64,000 nt of DNA from Pontivivens insulae (GCF_900302495.1 NZ_OMKW01000002.1:558001-622000); one strand, 5' to 3'. Counted from the first letter of the stretch, positions 45,209 through 56,090 are shown. Numbers and translations are program-made. The notes: generated by a model from the sequence alone, not told the origin.

Positions 45209-47320
45209 ATGCCCCGTCTGGCCCCTATCGTGGTCGCAGCATCGATTGCACTTGCAGCCCCAGTACACGCGCAGAATGCGGCGCCGGTAGGCGTTCTTGC
45301 AGACAGAATGTACGTGGATGCTACGACCGGCGATCTTCGGGCCGAGGGCGATGTTACAATCACACAAGGCACCACGACGCTTCAAACCGACGTTCTTGTC
45401 TACAATTCGACTGACGGCACACTGAGCATTCCGGGCCCGTTGCGCCTGATTGACGGAGCCGACGACACGGTCCTTGTTGCAGATTTCGCGGAATTGGATG
45501 CGAGCCTGCAGGCCGGTGTGATTTCGGGCGCACGGTCGTTGATTGACGGCGAATTGCAGCTGGCCGCTGGAACAGCGCAACGCGTGGGTGAACGCTACAC
45601 CGTCCTGAACCGCGTCGTCGCCTCGTCCTGTTCAATTTGCGACACGGGTGAAACCCCGATTTGGCAGCTGCGCGCCACACGCGCAGTTCGCGATGCCGAG
45701 GAGCAACGGCTGCATTACGAGAATGTGAAGCTAGATGTTTTTGGCGTGCCTGTTCTGTATCTGCCCTATTTCAGCCATCCAGATGCCGGAGTCGAGCGAA
45801 CTACCGGCCTGTTAACACCACTATTCACGTCGTCGTCAGTCTATGGAACGGGTGTCAAATTACCATACTTCGTTGCCCTTGCGCCAGATCGTGATACGAC
45901 GATTACGCCGTTCCTTACGACTGGCGATGGAATTCTATTCGAGGCTCAGTATCGTCAAGCATTTACTCAAGGATATTTGGAGCTCAACGGTAGTGTCCGG
46001 CCATCAGATGACCTGTCAGATTGGCGCGGATTCTCCACAGCGCGCGGCAATTGGACTTTCGCCAACCGTGTTCGGGCCTCGTTTGCATTCACACAGATCT
46101 CCGATGATCGGTTCCTGGCAGATTACGGCTATTCCTCGCCGGATCGCATCGAGTCCAATTTTGGCCTCTCCTACTATGAAGAGGATCATTTCTGGGAGGC
46201 TGAGACCGTCTATTTCCAGACTTTGCGCGCGACTGAGGCGCAAAGCACTGTGCCGTATATCTTGCCGGATGCAGATTACCGTCGGCGGTTCACCATGGGC
46301 GACATGCAGGCCGAGCTGAGTGGCTCCATCCTGAGCTATTCCCGCCAGAACGGGCGCGATGTGACGCGAGTGACAGTCGGGGGACAAGTTGATCGAACCT
46401 ATATCACTGGTCCCGGTCTGGTTTTGCGCGCCTTTGCTGAGGCCAACGCGGATTACTACGTCACGCAGGACGATCCAGTGTTCGGGTCCGACGATCAGGC
46501 GCGATTGCGCAGCCTTGCAGGGATCGAGTTGCGATATCCCTTCATTCTGCGCGGAGAGGGCTCCCATATTATCGAGCCGATTGTGCAGCTTGTTCGGGGA
46601 GATGATACCGCTGATCTGTCGCGCATAGCGAACGAGGATAGCAGCCTTGTCGAGTTCGATGAGACGAGCCTCTTCAGCACAAACCGCTTCGCCGGCGCGG
46701 ACCGCTTTGAATCGGGAACTTACGCAAATGTCGGCCTGCGTTACGAATCCCGTACGCGCACTGGGATGCTGCTTTCTGGAACCTTGGGGCGCGTTTTCCG
46801 TTCGGACAGCAATTCGGGCTTTGCCGCGAATACCCCTTTGGGGGGTGAAGATTCCGATTACGTCGTCAGCTTCGGTGTAGATACGCCAAGCGGACTTTCC
46901 GTATCCGGGAGTGTTCTCGCATCTGATGAGTTCAACATCGAGCAGACCGAACTGGATGTCGGCTACACCCACGGCGATCTGAATGTGGATGTAACCTATG
47001 CTCAGCTAGAGCGGACCGCCACGGACCCCGCCCGCGCACAGTTGATCGCCGCCGCAGGCTATAATTTCGACGAGAACTGGCGCGGTGAAATTGATTTCCG
47101 TCGCGATATGGAAGTGGACGAATTTGTGTCAGCCTCGGGTCGATTGAGATGGGAAAATGAGTGCATTCGTGTTGGGTTTTCCGTGTCGCGCAACTTTGCG
47201 CAATCCGCTAATATCACTGGCGAAACGTCGTTTGGCCTGAATATCGAATTGGTTGGCGTCGGCTCGGGACGAGCTGCTGAGCGGCATCGTGAACGCTGCG
47301 CCGAAACGCCTGGGAGTTAA
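45209..47320 (+). CDS. lptD: LPS-assembly outer-membrane protein LptD
   Basis: 703 residues. Signal peptide about 1-21 (APVHA), an OstA/LptA-like N-terminal domain (about 28-130), then a large beta-barrel. The protein has exactly four cysteines: Cys141 and Cys144 (SSCSIC) in the N-terminal half, and Cys652 and Cys697 near the C terminus. This recalls the paired disulfides needed for LptD function in E. coli. The start at 45209 has GAGGA eight bases upstream. It receives LPS from LptFG via LptA/LptC, which are not here. Confidence 0.92.
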   Translation: MPRLAPIVVAASIALAAPVHAQNAAPVGVLADRMYVDATTGDLRAEGDVTITQGTTTLQTDVLVYNSTDGTLSIPGPLRLIDGADDTVLVADFAELDASLQAGVISGARSLIDGELQLAAGTAQRVGERYTVLNRVVASSCSICDTGETPIWQLRATRAVRDAEEQRLHYENVKLDVFGVPVLYLPYFSHPDAGVERTTGLLTPLFTSSSVYGTGVKLPYFVALAPDRDTTITPFLTTGDGILFEAQYRQAFTQGYLELNGSVRPSDDLSDWRGFSTARGNWTFANRVRASFAFTQISDDRFLADYGYSSPDRIESNFGLSYYEEDHFWEAETVYFQTLRATEAQSTVPYILPDADYRRRFTMGDMQAELSGSILSYSRQNGRDVTRVTVGGQVDRTYITGPGLVLRAFAEANADYYVTQDDPVFGSDDQARLRSLAGIELRYPFILRGEGSHIIEPIVQLVRGDDTADLSRIANEDSSLVEFDETSLFSTNRFAGADRFESGTYANVGLRYESRTRTGMLLSGTLGRVFRSDSNSGFAANTPLGGEDSDYVVSFGVDTPSGLSVSGSVLASDEFNIEQTELDVGYTHGDLNVDVTYAQLERTATDPARAQLIAAAGYNFDENWRGEIDFRRDMEVDEFVSASGRLRWENECIRVGFSVSRNFAQSANITGETSFGLNIELVGVGSGRAAERHRERCAETPGS

Positions 47321-47328
47321 ATGAAATC

Positions 47329-48540
47329 ATGCGCTTACTGATTGCAATTGCCGTTGCATTTTCTGCGGTTTGTTCAACTGCTGTCGCCCAGACGACGCCG
47401 TTCGCACCGGCGATCATCGTCAACGAGGACGTCATCACCTATTACGATCTGCAGCAGCGTCGCGCGCTTTACAGTGCAACCGGCACCTCGCCCAATGCGC
47501 TGGACGAGCGGGTATTTCAGGACCTCACCGAAGAGGCCATCATGATGCAGGAAGGCCGTCGCCGTGGCATCACGCTGAGCGATGAGCAGTTGAATGCCGC
47601 TTTTGAACAATTCGCTCAACAGCGCGGCACGACAGCGCAAGGGCTTCTCTCAGCACTGGGTGGTGCCGGAATTGATCCGCAGACCATTCTCGATCAGGTG
47701 GCCGCGCAGACGATGTGGCGCCAGGCCGTGCAGCAGCGTTTTACCTCCCGCGCCCTGCCCACAGATCGTGATGTGGAAGAAGCCCTTGTGATTGATGCAG
47801 CGGGTGCCGGGCGGGAAGTTCGCCTGTCCGAGATCGCTATCCCCTTTGCGCAGCGCGGTGAGCCCGCGACGCTGCGGCTGATCCAACAGCTTTACGAGCA
47901 ATTGCGCACCGGGGGCGACTTTGCCGCAGCGGCGCGTGAGTACAGCCGCTCGCAAAGCCGTAATGCCGGCGGTGACATTGGTTGGGTGGCCGTTGAAAAC
48001 CTGCCGCCGACCATGCGTGCAGAGGTGGACCTGATTGACGCCGGTGGTGTGACCCGTCCAATCCCGATCACGCGGGGTGTGTCCTTGCTGAAAGTGGTGG
48101 ATGAGCGTCAGATCGCGGCGAGCGGTGGCGCGCAGGTCACCATCACCTATGCGCGCGCGATTTTCCCGATTATCGGCGGTGATACGAACTCTGCCCGTGC
48201 AACGGCAAGTGCGGCACGGCGTGGCATCAGTTCTTGCGGTGATATTGAAGAACGCGCCGGGCAGTTTGCAGAAGGCAGCGGACGTTTCGGGCCGGTGCCG
48301 TTGTCCAGCGTGGACGTGTCCCTGTTCTCGGCCTTGGCCGGGTCACAGGTCGGCGAGGTCAGCCAGCCGATCCGTGTGGGTGATACTCTGAACCTCTTCG
48401 TGACCTGTGCGCGCGACGTGGAATTGGGTGAGGATGAGCGCCGCGCCGTTCAGGAACAACTGTTCAACGATCGCATTTCCTCCTTCGCGGACGGCTATAT
48501 GCAGGATCTGCTGCGTGATGCGGTGATCGAAACGCGATGA
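47329..48540 (+). CDS. surA: Periplasmic peptidyl-prolyl isomerase/chaperone SurA-like
   Basis: 403 residues with signal peptide (about 1-20, STAVA). A SurA N-terminal chaperone domain covers about 25-160 (IVNEDVITYYDLQQRRALY is typical), and a parvulin-like rotamase domain about 160-265 (SEIAIPF, GGDFAAAAREYSRSQSRNAG, GDIGWV). The C-terminal half has a divergent second rotamase-like region. It assists outer-membrane protein folding, LptD being a prime client and the gene just upstream. It overlaps pdxA by four bases. Confidence 0.9.
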   Translation: MRLLIAIAVAFSAVCSTAVAQTTPFAPAIIVNEDVITYYDLQQRRALYSATGTSPNALDERVFQDLTEEAIMMQEGRRRGITLSDEQLNAAFEQFAQQRGTTAQGLLSALGGAGIDPQTILDQVAAQTMWRQAVQQRFTSRALPTDRDVEEALVIDAAGAGREVRLSEIAIPFAQRGEPATLRLIQQLYEQLRTGGDFAAAAREYSRSQSRNAGGDIGWVAVENLPPTMRAEVDLIDAGGVTRPIPITRGVSLLKVVDERQIAASGGAQVTITYARAIFPIIGGDTNSARATASAARRGISSCGDIEERAGQFAEGSGRFGPVPLSSVDVSLFSALAGSQVGEVSQPIRVGDTLNLFVTCARDVELGEDERRAVQEQLFNDRISSFADGYMQDLLRDAVIETR

Positions 48541-49502
48541 TCCCTGCCCTGACGATGGGTGAGCCTGCGGGCGTCGGGCCGGAGCTGATTGCCGCGGCCT
48601 GGAAAGCCGGGGTTGGCCCGTTCACCTGCCTTGGGGCGCCGGACGTGTTACGGCGCTTCGACGTTCCTGTTGTAGAGGTGGCGGAATTTGCAGACGGCGC
48701 AAAGGCGTGGGAGCATGGCGTTCCCGTCCTCGGCAAAGGTCTGCCCGAACCTGTCACGCCGGGCACCCCGAACCTCGCCAACGCGCCGGCAACACTTGAT
48801 TGGATTGCCCAAGGCATTGATCTGGCTATGAGCGGTGCTGCCTCCGCCCTTGTGACCGCGCCGATCTCAAAGAAGGTCTTGCAGGACGGCGCGGCCTTTT
48901 CGCACCCCGGCCATACAGAGTTTCTGGCCCATCAATCCGGCGCGGCCCGCCCCGTGATGATGTTGGCAGGAACAGCGCTTAAAGTCGTGCCGGTGACCAT
49001 CCACATTGCCCTTGCAGACGTGCCAACCGCGCTGACTGCGGATTTGTTGAAAGAAACGATCCGCGTCACGGATGCAGGTTTGAAGCGTGATTTCGGGATC
49101 GCCGCGCCGCGCATCGCGGTTGCGGGTCTCAACCCCCATGCAGGCGAAGGCGGTGCGATGGGGCAGGAAGAGATAGAGCTCATCAAACCCGCTTTGGTTG
49201 AGTTGGATGCCGAGGGTCTGCAGGTTACAGGCCCCCTGCCCGCAGACACGATGTTTCACCCCGCCGCGCGGGCACAATATGACGTGGCTGTCTGTATGTA
49301 TCACGATCAGGCGCTGGTCCCGCTCAAGACGCTCAGCTTTTCAGATGGGGTGAATGTGACGCTGGGGCTGCCCTTCGTCCGCACCTCCCCCGACCATGGA
49401 ACGGCGTTTGACATCGCGGGCCGTGGCATCGCTGATCCCGAAAGCCTTTTTGCCGCCATCAGGATGGCCGGTGACCTGGCCGATCGTAGGTCCGCGGTAT
49501 GA
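48537..49502 (+). CDS. pdxA: 4-hydroxythreonine-4-phosphate dehydrogenase
   Basis: 321 residues. Oxidises and decarboxylates 4-phosphohydroxy-threonine in vitamin B6 synthesis. Family blocks: [46 protein letters not shown] with metal His, [16 protein letters not shown] and [16 protein letters not shown]. The lptD-surA-pdxA-rsmA order is conserved widely in proteobacteria. Overlaps both neighbours by four bases. Confidence 0.95.
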   Translation: MIPALTMGEPAGVGPELIAAAWKAGVGPFTCLGAPDVLRRFDVPVVEVAEFADGAKAWEHGVPVLGKGLPEPVTPGTPNLANAPATLDWIAQGIDLAMSGAASALVTAPISKKVLQDGAAFSHPGHTEFLAHQSGAARPVMMLAGTALKVVPVTIHIALADVPTALTADLLKETIRVTDAGLKRDFGIAAPRIAVAGLNPHAGEGGAMGQEEIELIKPALVELDAEGLQVTGPLPADTMFHPAARAQYDVAVCMYHDQALVPLKTLSFSDGVNVTLGLPFVRTSPDHGTAFDIAGRGIADPESLFAAIRMAGDLADRRSAV

Positions 49503-50347
49503 GCATCGATGCCCTGCCCCCCTTGCGAGAAGTCATTGCGAAACATGGCCTGAGCGCGAAGAAACAACTGGGTCAGAACTTTCTGCTCGACCTCAACCTT
49601 ACGGCCAAGATCGCACGGCAGGCTGGTGATCTTTCGAGCTATGACATTCTCGAAGTCGGTCCGGGCCCTGGCGGGTTAACCCGCGCCCTGTTGGCAGAGG
49701 GCGCGCGCAAGGTTGTGGCGGTAGAACGTGACGCACGCTGCCTGCCCGTCCTCGAAGAAATCTCCGAAAGCGCGCCAGGTCGATTGCACGTGATAGAAGG
49801 CGATGCGCTCGCTGTGGATCTGCGCCCGCATCTGACCGCTCCCTATAAGGTTGTGGCAAACCTGCCTTACAATGTTGGCACAGAGCTTCTACTGCGTTGG
49901 CTTACCCCAGCCAGTTGGCCGCCCGATTGGCAGAGCCTGACATTGATGTTCCAGCGAGAGGTTGCCGAACGCATCGTTGCTCAGCCGGGCAGTAAGGCCT
50001 ACGGGCGGCTTTCGATCCTTGCGCAATGGCGATGTGATGTGCGCATTGCCCTGCACCTACCGCCACAGGCGTTTACGCCACCGCCAAAAGTGTCATCTGC
50101 CGTGGTGCAGGTCGCCCGGCTTGATGTTCCGCGATACGAGGCGGATGCACGCATTCTGTCGGACGTGGTGGCCAGAGCCTTCAATCAACGGCGCAAGATG
50201 CTGCGGGCCAGCCTGAAGGGGCTTCTGCCAGAAATTGAAGAGGCTCTGATCTTGGCCGGGATCAAGCCGACCCAGCGCGCCGAAGAAATCGGCCTTGAGC
50301 AGTTCTGTGCGCTGGCCCGCATCGTGGCCGACCAGCGCAAATCCTGA
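49499..50347 (+). CDS. rsmA: 16S rRNA dimethyladenosine transferase
   Basis: 282 residues. Dimethylates two adjacent adenosines near the 3' end of 16S rRNA (KsgA). Visible are [20 protein letters not shown], the SAM-binding [14 protein letters not shown], catalytic NLPYNVGT, and [17 protein letters not shown] in the C-terminal part. Length is normal. It is the last gene of the lpt-surA-pdxA run; the convergent DUF4167 gene ends nine bases away. Confidence 0.96.
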   Translation: MSIDALPPLREVIAKHGLSAKKQLGQNFLLDLNLTAKIARQAGDLSSYDILEVGPGPGGLTRALLAEGARKVVAVERDARCLPVLEEISESAPGRLHVIEGDALAVDLRPHLTAPYKVVANLPYNVGTELLLRWLTPASWPPDWQSLTLMFQREVAERIVAQPGSKAYGRLSILAQWRCDVRIALHLPPQAFTPPPKVSSAVVQVARLDVPRYEADARILSDVVARAFNQRRKMLRASLKGLLPEIEEALILAGIKPTQRAEEIGLEQFCALARIVADQRKS

Positions 50348-50356
50348 TCACTCAGA

Positions 50357-50920
50357 TCAACCAGCTGCCTCGGCTGTCGGCTCTGCGGGCTGTTCTGCGG
50401 CGGCCACCGGCGCATCTTCAGACGCAACAGTATCCTTGCGTGAGTTTCTGCGGGAACGGCGCGGCTTTGCCGGGCGATCCTCGGGCGTTTCGACAAGCTC
50501 TGCCGCTTCACCAGGTTGCTGTTCGACCGTCTCTGCCTTGGGTGCGTCATCCGCTGCGTCGCCACCACCATTCTGGCGCTGCTGCTCGGCCTGTGCCTCG
50601 CGCTGCTCCTGCTGCTGGCGATTGCGTTCGGCCTGCTCAGCCTCCCGCTTGGCATTTGCCGCTTCCTGCTGGCGCTGAGCTTCGGCCAACATGCGGGTGT
50701 AATGCTCTGAGTGCTGGGTAAAGTTCTCCGCCGCGACACGGTCCCCAGAGAGCTGGGCGTCTCGTGCGAGGCTTTGATATTTCTCGATAATCTGGCTTGG
50801 TGTTCCGCGCACCTTGCCTTCCGGTCCGGCACTGTCAAACACGCGGTTGACCACGTTGCCCATGTTGTTCTTCGAGCGGTTGTTCTTGTTCCGCGACCGG
50901 TTCTTGTTGGGTTGTCTCAT
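50357..50920 (-). CDS. DUF4167 domain-containing protein
   Basis: 187 residues. The N-terminal DUF4167 domain has a basic, Asn/Arg-rich start (NKNRSRNKNNRSKNN) then VFDSAGPEGKVRGTPSQIIE and ENFTQHSEHYTRML. A Gln/Glu/Ala-rich coiled or disordered tail follows, with a basic patch (KPRRSRRNSRK) near residue 158. The basic beginning suggests nucleic acid binding, but no function is known. The family is typical of alphaproteobacteria and often lies near prmC-prfA, as here. Confidence 0.88.
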   Translation of the reverse strand: MRQPNKNRSRNKNNRSKNNMGNVVNRVFDSAGPEGKVRGTPSQIIEKYQSLARDAQLSGDRVAAENFTQHSEHYTRMLAEAQRQQEAANAKREAEQAERNRQQQEQREAQAEQQRQNGGGDAADDAPKAETVEQQPGEAAELVETPEDRPAKPRRSRRNSRKDTVASEDAPVAAAEQPAEPTAEAAG

Positions 50921-50938
50921 GCTATCCGATTTCTGCCG

Positions 50939-50978
50939 AAGCCCTCACGAAGACAGCCCGTGAGGCTTGGTCGTTTTT
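50939..50978. repeat. Inverted repeat in the DUF4167 leader
   Basis: AAGCCCTCACG (50939-50949) pairs with CGTGAGGCTT (50959-50968) with one bulged base. On the plus strand GGTCGTTTTT follows, which looks like a terminator, but no plus-strand gene ends here. On the minus strand it would be a leader hairpin 18 bases before the DUF4167 start. The rest of the 50921-51134 gap shows nothing clear. Confidence 0.35.
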
Positions 50979-51134
50979 CCTGCATAGTACGGGCTACGGC
51001 CCGGTGAACTCCTGCGGATTACGCTGAACGATGCGAGGTCCTGAATAGGGAGCGGGACATATCACCGCTCTCAGGATGGTTTTAAGTATCGTGCTTTTGC
51101 AGGGAAGTTCAAGCCTTTTGCCCGAAATTCCATG

Positions 51135-51947
51135 CTACATACGGATTTCAACGACGCGGTCACGCCCATCTAGGTCCTTGTGGACGCTGACGGACCCCAT
51201 TTGCGCGAAATAACGGCTTACCGGATCGGCTTGCGTCGGCCCGATCTCCAGCAAAATGCGCGCATTCGGTGTTGCGTGCTGCCTGATATTTGCAGCGATT
51301 TGCCGATAGGGCTCCAGCCCGTCCCCGCCCGGCGTCAGGGCGAGGTGTGGTTCCCAATCGCGCACGGTGCGGGATAGATCTTTCATCTCGCTCTCTGCAA
51401 TATAGGGCGGGTTTGAAACGATAAGATCGAACAACCCAACCACGCGATCGAACCAATCAGACTGTATGAAGTCGACGCCCACGATGCCGAGCTGTTCTGC
51501 ATTCCGCCGGGCGACGTTCAGGGCAGCTGTCGAAATATCCGTTCCCATACCGTGCGTCTTCGCCCCCCACTCTGCCAGCAGGCTCAACAAAATCGCGCCG
51601 CTTCCGGTGCCTAAGTCCAAAACGCGCTCGGGCTGCAGCCCATCGAGCGCCAGTGCAACCAATAGCTCAGTCTCGGGCCGTGGATCCAACACGTCGGATG
51701 TGACACTGAAGTCGTGCTTCCAAAAAGCGCGCGTACCCAGGATATGCGAAACGGGTCGATGCTGGGCGCGATCCTCGATCCGTGCGCGATACTGGTCAGC
51801 AATATCAATGGCATCGTCCCTGCGCACGATTGCGAAGGAATGCGCGACCAATCCTTGCAGCAAACGACGTGCGTCTGTGTCTGCGGAGGTGATCCCGGCG
51901 TTGCGCAAGGTCTGGCTGCCTTCGCGCACCAATTCCTCGATTGTCAC
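51135..51947 (-). CDS. prmC: Peptide chain release factor N5-glutamine methyltransferase
   Basis: 270 residues. Methylates the glutamine of the GGQ motif in release factors. An N-terminal helical domain is followed by a SAM-binding domain with [16 protein letters not shown] and the catalytic [12 protein letters not shown]. It directly follows prfA and overlaps it by four bases, so enzyme and substrate are co-expressed. Confidence 0.95.
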   Translation of the reverse strand: MTIEELVREGSQTLRNAGITSADTDARRLLQGLVAHSFAIVRRDDAIDIADQYRARIEDRAQHRPVSHILGTRAFWKHDFSVTSDVLDPRPETELLVALALDGLQPERVLDLGTGSGAILLSLLAEWGAKTHGMGTDISTAALNVARRNAEQLGIVGVDFIQSDWFDRVVGLFDLIVSNPPYIAESEMKDLSRTVRDWEPHLALTPGGDGLEPYRQIAANIRQHATPNARILLEIGPTQADPVSRYFAQMGSVSVHKDLDGRDRVVEIRM

Positions 51948-53005
51948 GCCTCGCTCTCCATCGCGGCGAGCCGTTCGGCCTGATCCGCTGTGAGCAGAGC
52001 GTCAATAATCTCATCCAGATCGCCACCAACAACTTGGTCGAGCTTATAGAGTGTCAGGTTGACGCGATGGTCCGTGACCCGACCTTGTGGGAAATTATAG
52101 GTGCGGATGCGTTCTGAACGGTCGCCCGATCCGACCTGACCCTTGCGATCCGCCGCACGCTCTGCATCCGCTTCTGCCCGTTGCATGTCGAACAACCGGG
52201 TGCGCAGGACCTGCATCGCCTTTGCACGGTTCGTATGTTGAGACTTTTCCGACGATGTCACGACAATGCCCGTCGGAATATGGGTGATCCGCACGGCACT
52301 GTCTGTGGTGTTCACGTGCTGGCCACCTGCCCCGCTGGCCCGCATCGTATCGATCCGAATATCTTCGGTGCGGATTTCAATATCGACTTCCTCAGCCTCG
52401 GGCAAAACCGCGACTGTCGCAGCCGACGTATGAATACGCCCGCCGCTCTCGGTTGTGGGAACCCTTTGGACCCGGTGAACACCGGACTCAAACTTCAAGC
52501 GCGCAAAGACGCCGTCACCCTGAACGCTCGCGACCAAGTCCCGTATGCCGCCCAGCTCCGTCAGGCTCTCTTCAACAATATCGAACCGCCATCCCCGCCC
52601 TTCGGCGTAGCGTTGATACATGCGCATCAAATCGCCGGCGAAAAGCGCGGCCTCGTCCCCACCGGTCCCGGCACGGATCTCAACAATCGCGGGTCGGGTG
52701 TCAGCCGCATCTTTCGGAAGCAACGCGATTTGCAGGTCAGCGGTGCGCGCCTCCAGACCGGCTTCGAGCTCCGCGATTTCCTCTCGCGCCAGTTCCGCCA
52801 TGTCGGGGTCGGTCAACATGTCCCGCGCCTCATCCAGCGCGATCTGCATATTGCGATAGGCCTGCGCTTCTTCCGCGACGGGTCGCAATTCCGCATATTC
52901 GCGCGCGGCTTTGACCATCTCATCACCGCTCGCGCCATCATTCATCTTGGCCTCAAGATAGGCAAAACGGTTCAAAAGGGACGCGATTTTCTCGTCAGAA
53001 ATCAT
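51944..53005 (-). CDS. prfA: Peptide chain release factor 1
   Basis: 353 residues. Recognises UAA and UAG stop codons. The codon-reading PxT motif is [12 protein letters not shown], and the peptidyl hydrolysis motif is [18 protein letters not shown]. The ATG at 53005 ([14 protein letters not shown]) fits the family; 19 further in-frame codons upstream do not. It pairs with prmC. Confidence 0.96.
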   Translation of the reverse strand: MISDEKIASLLNRFAYLEAKMNDGASGDEMVKAAREYAELRPVAEEAQAYRNMQIALDEARDMLTDPDMAELAREEIAELEAGLEARTADLQIALLPKDAADTRPAIVEIRAGTGGDEAALFAGDLMRMYQRYAEGRGWRFDIVEESLTELGGIRDLVASVQGDGVFARLKFESGVHRVQRVPTTESGGRIHTSAATVAVLPEAEEVDIEIRTEDIRIDTMRASGAGGQHVNTTDSAVRITHIPTGIVVTSSEKSQHTNRAKAMQVLRTRLFDMQRAEADAERAADRKGQVGSGDRSERIRTYNFPQGRVTDHRVNLTLYKLDQVVGGDLDEIIDALLTADQAERLAAMESEA

Positions 53006-53030
53006 GCTGTTATCACAGTGGCCGTGCGGC

Positions 53031-53540
53031 TCACTCTGCCTCGAAGCTTGCCAAGGGCTCAAGCCAACTGTCGATCCGGGCCTTGTTCACGCCCAAATCA
53101 GATTGTCCGATGCGCGAGCGTGAGAAGATCGCCAGCGTGCTGCGCCCTTCCCCCAGATCGAAGAAAATGACGGAGATATAGTCGGGGAACGCCAGCCGCT
53201 CACTTGTTTGGACATAGGTCATCCAGCCGGATTCGGGCGTACCGGCGATCCGCTGCACCCGCGGTTGCCGCAAGACATATTCGTCGAACGCCTGCGAAAT
53301 CAGCGCCGGATTGGCATCATAGATTGGTGCCTCGCGATCTATCCGCTCGGCCGTCAACGGATCGAACCCGTCCAAGACGGGCACCACGCGATAGCTGTTT
53401 GGGCTGTCCGGCGTCGGCGCTGTCAGCGGATCAACATGCCACATATCCGCATCGTGGGTCAGATTGCGCAGCATGAAGAGGGAAGCAAGGCTTCCGACAA
53501 TCACAACTATGGCGCTCCAGAACAAGATACGCGCGATCAT
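53031..53540 (-). CDS. DUF1499 family membrane-anchored protein
   Basis: 169 residues. One N-terminal hydrophobic segment (about 5-24) is followed by a soluble domain with the DUF1499 pattern: [37 protein letters not shown] and a final DSWLEPL. Function unknown. Its ATG overlaps the ispG stop (four bases), so it is co-translated with ispG, and it lies 25 bases ahead of prfA in the same direction. Confidence 0.75.
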   Translation of the reverse strand: MIARILFWSAIVVIVGSLASLFMLRNLTHDADMWHVDPLTAPTPDSPNSYRVVPVLDGFDPLTAERIDREAPIYDANPALISQAFDEYVLRQPRVQRIAGTPESGWMTYVQTSERLAFPDYISVIFFDLGEGRSTLAIFSRSRIGQSDLGVNKARIDSWLEPLASFEAE

Positions 53541-54667
53541 TCGGCGGCCTCAGCCCCTGCGGCGCGCTCAATCTCAAGCTGCTCGGCCCGTTTTTCGACC
53601 AGTTCGACGATATGATCTATCATGCCGTCATTGCCTTGCTTGTGATCCTGCTTGCCCGCCAGATACACCATACCCGCGCCGTTTCCACCGCCGGTAAAGC
53701 CAACATCGGTCATCAACGCCTCACCAGGTCCGTTAACGACGCACCCGATGATCGAAAGGCTCATGGGCGTCTTCACATGTTCCAGACGTTTTTCCAGTTC
53801 GGCCACAGTCGCGATCACGTCAAAGCCTTGTCGCGCGCAGGATGGGCAGGAAATGATGTTCACGCCACGATGTCGCAGACCAAGGGATTTCAGAATTTCG
53901 AACCCGGCCTTCACCTCTTCGACCGGATCAGCAGACAGGCTCACGCGGAGTGTGTCGCCAATGCCAGCCCACAACAGGTTGCCCAAGCCGATTGCTGATT
54001 TGATCGTGCCCGCGTAATAGCTGCCCGCCTCGGTGATGCCCAGGTGCAGCGGCGCATCTGTTGCGTCCGCCAGCGCCATATAGGCAGCGGAGGCCAAGAA
54101 CACGTCGCTTGCCTTCACGCTAATCTTGAACTCGTGAAAATCGTTGTCTTCCAGCAGCCTAATGTGGTCGAGACCGCTTTCGACCATCGCCTCGGGGCAC
54201 GGCTCGCCATATTTTTCAAGCAGGTGCTTTTCCAGGCTCCCCGCATTCACGCCGATGCGGATCGAACAGTTGTGATCCTTCGCGGCCTTCACAACCTCGC
54301 GCACGCGCTCGGCAGAGCCGATATTGCCCGGATTGATCCGCAGACAGGCCGCGCCAGCTTCGGCCGCTTCGATGGCGCGTTTATAGTGAAAATGGATGTC
54401 GGCGACGATGGGAACGGGGCTTTCGCGCACGATCTCATGCAGTGCGGCGGTGCTGGCCTCATCCGGGCAGGACACGCGCACGATATCGGCACCAGCATCG
54501 GCGCAGGCCTGCACCTGCGCGATCGTACCGGCTACATCGTGGGTCAGCGTATTGGTCATGGTCTGCACGCTGATCGGTGCGTCCCCACCGACTGCTACAG
54601 GCCCCACGTGAATTTGTCTGCTTTTGCGACGCTCGATGTTCCGCCAGGGCCGGATATGGTTATGCAT
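53537..54667 (-). CDS. ispG: 4-hydroxy-3-methylbut-2-enyl diphosphate synthase
   Basis: 376 residues. A [4Fe-4S] enzyme of the MEP isoprenoid pathway that converts the cyclodiphosphate made by IspF. It starts with [20 protein letters not shown] and has [10 protein letters not shown]. The iron-sulfur cysteines are in [14 protein letters not shown] and [10 protein letters not shown]. Together with ispDF in this window it confirms the MEP route. It follows rodZ after 78 bases. Confidence 0.96.
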   Translation of the reverse strand: MHNHIRPWRNIERRKSRQIHVGPVAVGGDAPISVQTMTNTLTHDVAGTIAQVQACADAGADIVRVSCPDEASTAALHEIVRESPVPIVADIHFHYKRAIEAAEAGAACLRINPGNIGSAERVREVVKAAKDHNCSIRIGVNAGSLEKHLLEKYGEPCPEAMVESGLDHIRLLEDNDFHEFKISVKASDVFLASAAYMALADATDAPLHLGITEAGSYYAGTIKSAIGLGNLLWAGIGDTLRVSLSADPVEEVKAGFEILKSLGLRHRGVNIISCPSCARQGFDVIATVAELEKRLEHVKTPMSLSIIGCVVNGPGEALMTDVGFTGGGNGAGMVYLAGKQDHKQGNDGMIDHIVELVEKRAEQLEIERAAGAEAAE

Positions 54668-54725
54668 CGATTTTTGTCCGTATCGAGGGTGCCGTTGCCG
54701 CTAACATAGGTGGCACCACGCAAAG

Positions 54726-54750
54726 AGTCACGCCGTTGCCCGGCGTCACT
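54726..54750 (-). terminator. Weak hairpin at the 3' end of the rodZ-like gene
   Basis: On the minus strand AGTGACGCCG and CGGCGTGACT (one mismatch) flank GGCAA and are followed by CTTTG. It overlaps the stop codon and may attenuate transcription into ispG. Confidence 0.3.
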
Positions 54751-55966
54751 CGGTCGTGAGTGCGGTTTGCGCGCCCATCAGGATCAACTCGCCTTCCAGC
54801 GCATCCCGTTGGTCATCGGTCAGATCGGCGATTGGCCACGACGCCGAGATGTCATCGGCCAACAGCGACACGGAACGTGCGACATTCGGGCCCGTGCCCA
54901 AAGGACCATGGACAGTCTGCCCCACCATCAGGAAGACGGAACCGGAATTGCCCGCGCGCAGCTCTGGTCCAATGACATCAGCAGGCAGCTCATAGCGCTC
55001 ACCGGCGGCGAGAATCTTCTCAAACAATACAGCGCCGTCACCCTGGCGAACCCTTACCCAGGCGGGTTGGGCCGCGATAATCGAGACACTGGGCGGCCCG
55101 GCCGGTTCTGGCGCCACGGCCTCAAGCTCTTCTTCCAGCGCCGCAACGGTCACGGCATCTGTCGACGTTTCGGCAAGGGCTGCATCCCGCACCGTATCGC
55201 TCGTGACCGCAAAGCTTCCAACGCGGTCGGGATCAATGATTGAGATTGGTCCATCGCGCGGCGCGAGCAATGGCGTTGCGGGCTGCGATGGTTGATAAAG
55301 GCGCAGCAGCGCGGCAGAGCGCTCTTCTGCGGCAGCCACGTCCAAAAGCCCAACCTCTGCGCTTTCTGTCGGCGCGGCGCTCACAGCTGCGACTTCATCG
55401 GCGAGTTCGGGGGCCTGTGCCACAGGGGCCAACTCAACGCGCTGCACCTCCTGCAGAACGAGATAGCCACCATATCCGACACCGCCCAGAAGCCCGGCCA
55501 TCACAAGCAGAGAGGCCAAAGCCGCCCCGGTCGCCCGGAAATCAAACGATCCACCCGAGCTGGACAATCCGACGCGGCTTTTCATCAGCGGATCGTTCTT
55601 AAGGTCGACCTTCACGGGAACGGACTTGTCACGCCCCTTCGCCTTGGTCCCGCTCAGATCGGAATTCACGCCCTCAAAACCGCTCTCAGCGCAGAAACGC
55701 TCGAACACGTCTTCGGGATCAAGGCCAAGATAACGGCCATAGCTGCGGACATAGCCCGCTACAAATCCACGATTTGGAAACACCGCAACGTCGCAATTCT
55801 CAATCGCAGCGACATAGGCCGCCTTAATGCGAAGCTCACGTTGCACATCGAGAAGGGATTTTCCCTTCGTGGCACGCTCACCACGAAGCTCATCCCCCAA
55901 GGTCACCTGGAAGGAGTCGTAACCTGACAAAGAAGATTGGCTGTCAAATCCCACAGCGTTGTCCAA
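54746..55966 (-). CDS. RodZ-like protein with helix-turn-helix and DUF4115 domain
   Basis: 406 residues. A cytoplasmic Cro/C1-type helix-turn-helix covers about residues 22-95 (LGDELRGERATKGKSLLDV, NRGFVAGYVRSYGRYLGLDP). A membrane segment lies at about 145-170 (LASLLVMAGLLGGVGYGGYL). A long Ala/Pro-rich periplasmic linker leads to a DUF4115 domain (AQPAWVRVRQGDGAVLFEKI). This is the RodZ plan; RodZ links MreB to the cell wall machinery. RodZ next to ispG is a widespread order in proteobacteria. Confidence 0.85.
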   Translation of the reverse strand: MDNAVGFDSQSSLSGYDSFQVTLGDELRGERATKGKSLLDVQRELRIKAAYVAAIENCDVAVFPNRGFVAGYVRSYGRYLGLDPEDVFERFCAESGFEGVNSDLSGTKAKGRDKSVPVKVDLKNDPLMKSRVGLSSSGGSFDFRATGAALASLLVMAGLLGGVGYGGYLVLQEVQRVELAPVAQAPELADEVAAVSAAPTESAEVGLLDVAAAEERSAALLRLYQPSQPATPLLAPRDGPISIIDPDRVGSFAVTSDTVRDAALAETSTDAVTVAALEEELEAVAPEPAGPPSVSIIAAQPAWVRVRQGDGAVLFEKILAAGERYELPADVIGPELRAGNSGSVFLMVGQTVHGPLGTGPNVARSVSLLADDISASWPIADLTDDQRDALEGELILMGAQTALTTE

Positions 55967-56090
55967 TTCTGCCCCTGGGTGCGGTTTTCCACTATCCCAA
56001 AACGTGGTTCAGTTTCTCCGAACCTTTGAGTGACGGTAACAGAATTTCTGAGGAAGTTGAACGGTTTTCCCATCGAACTTGCGATACGGC

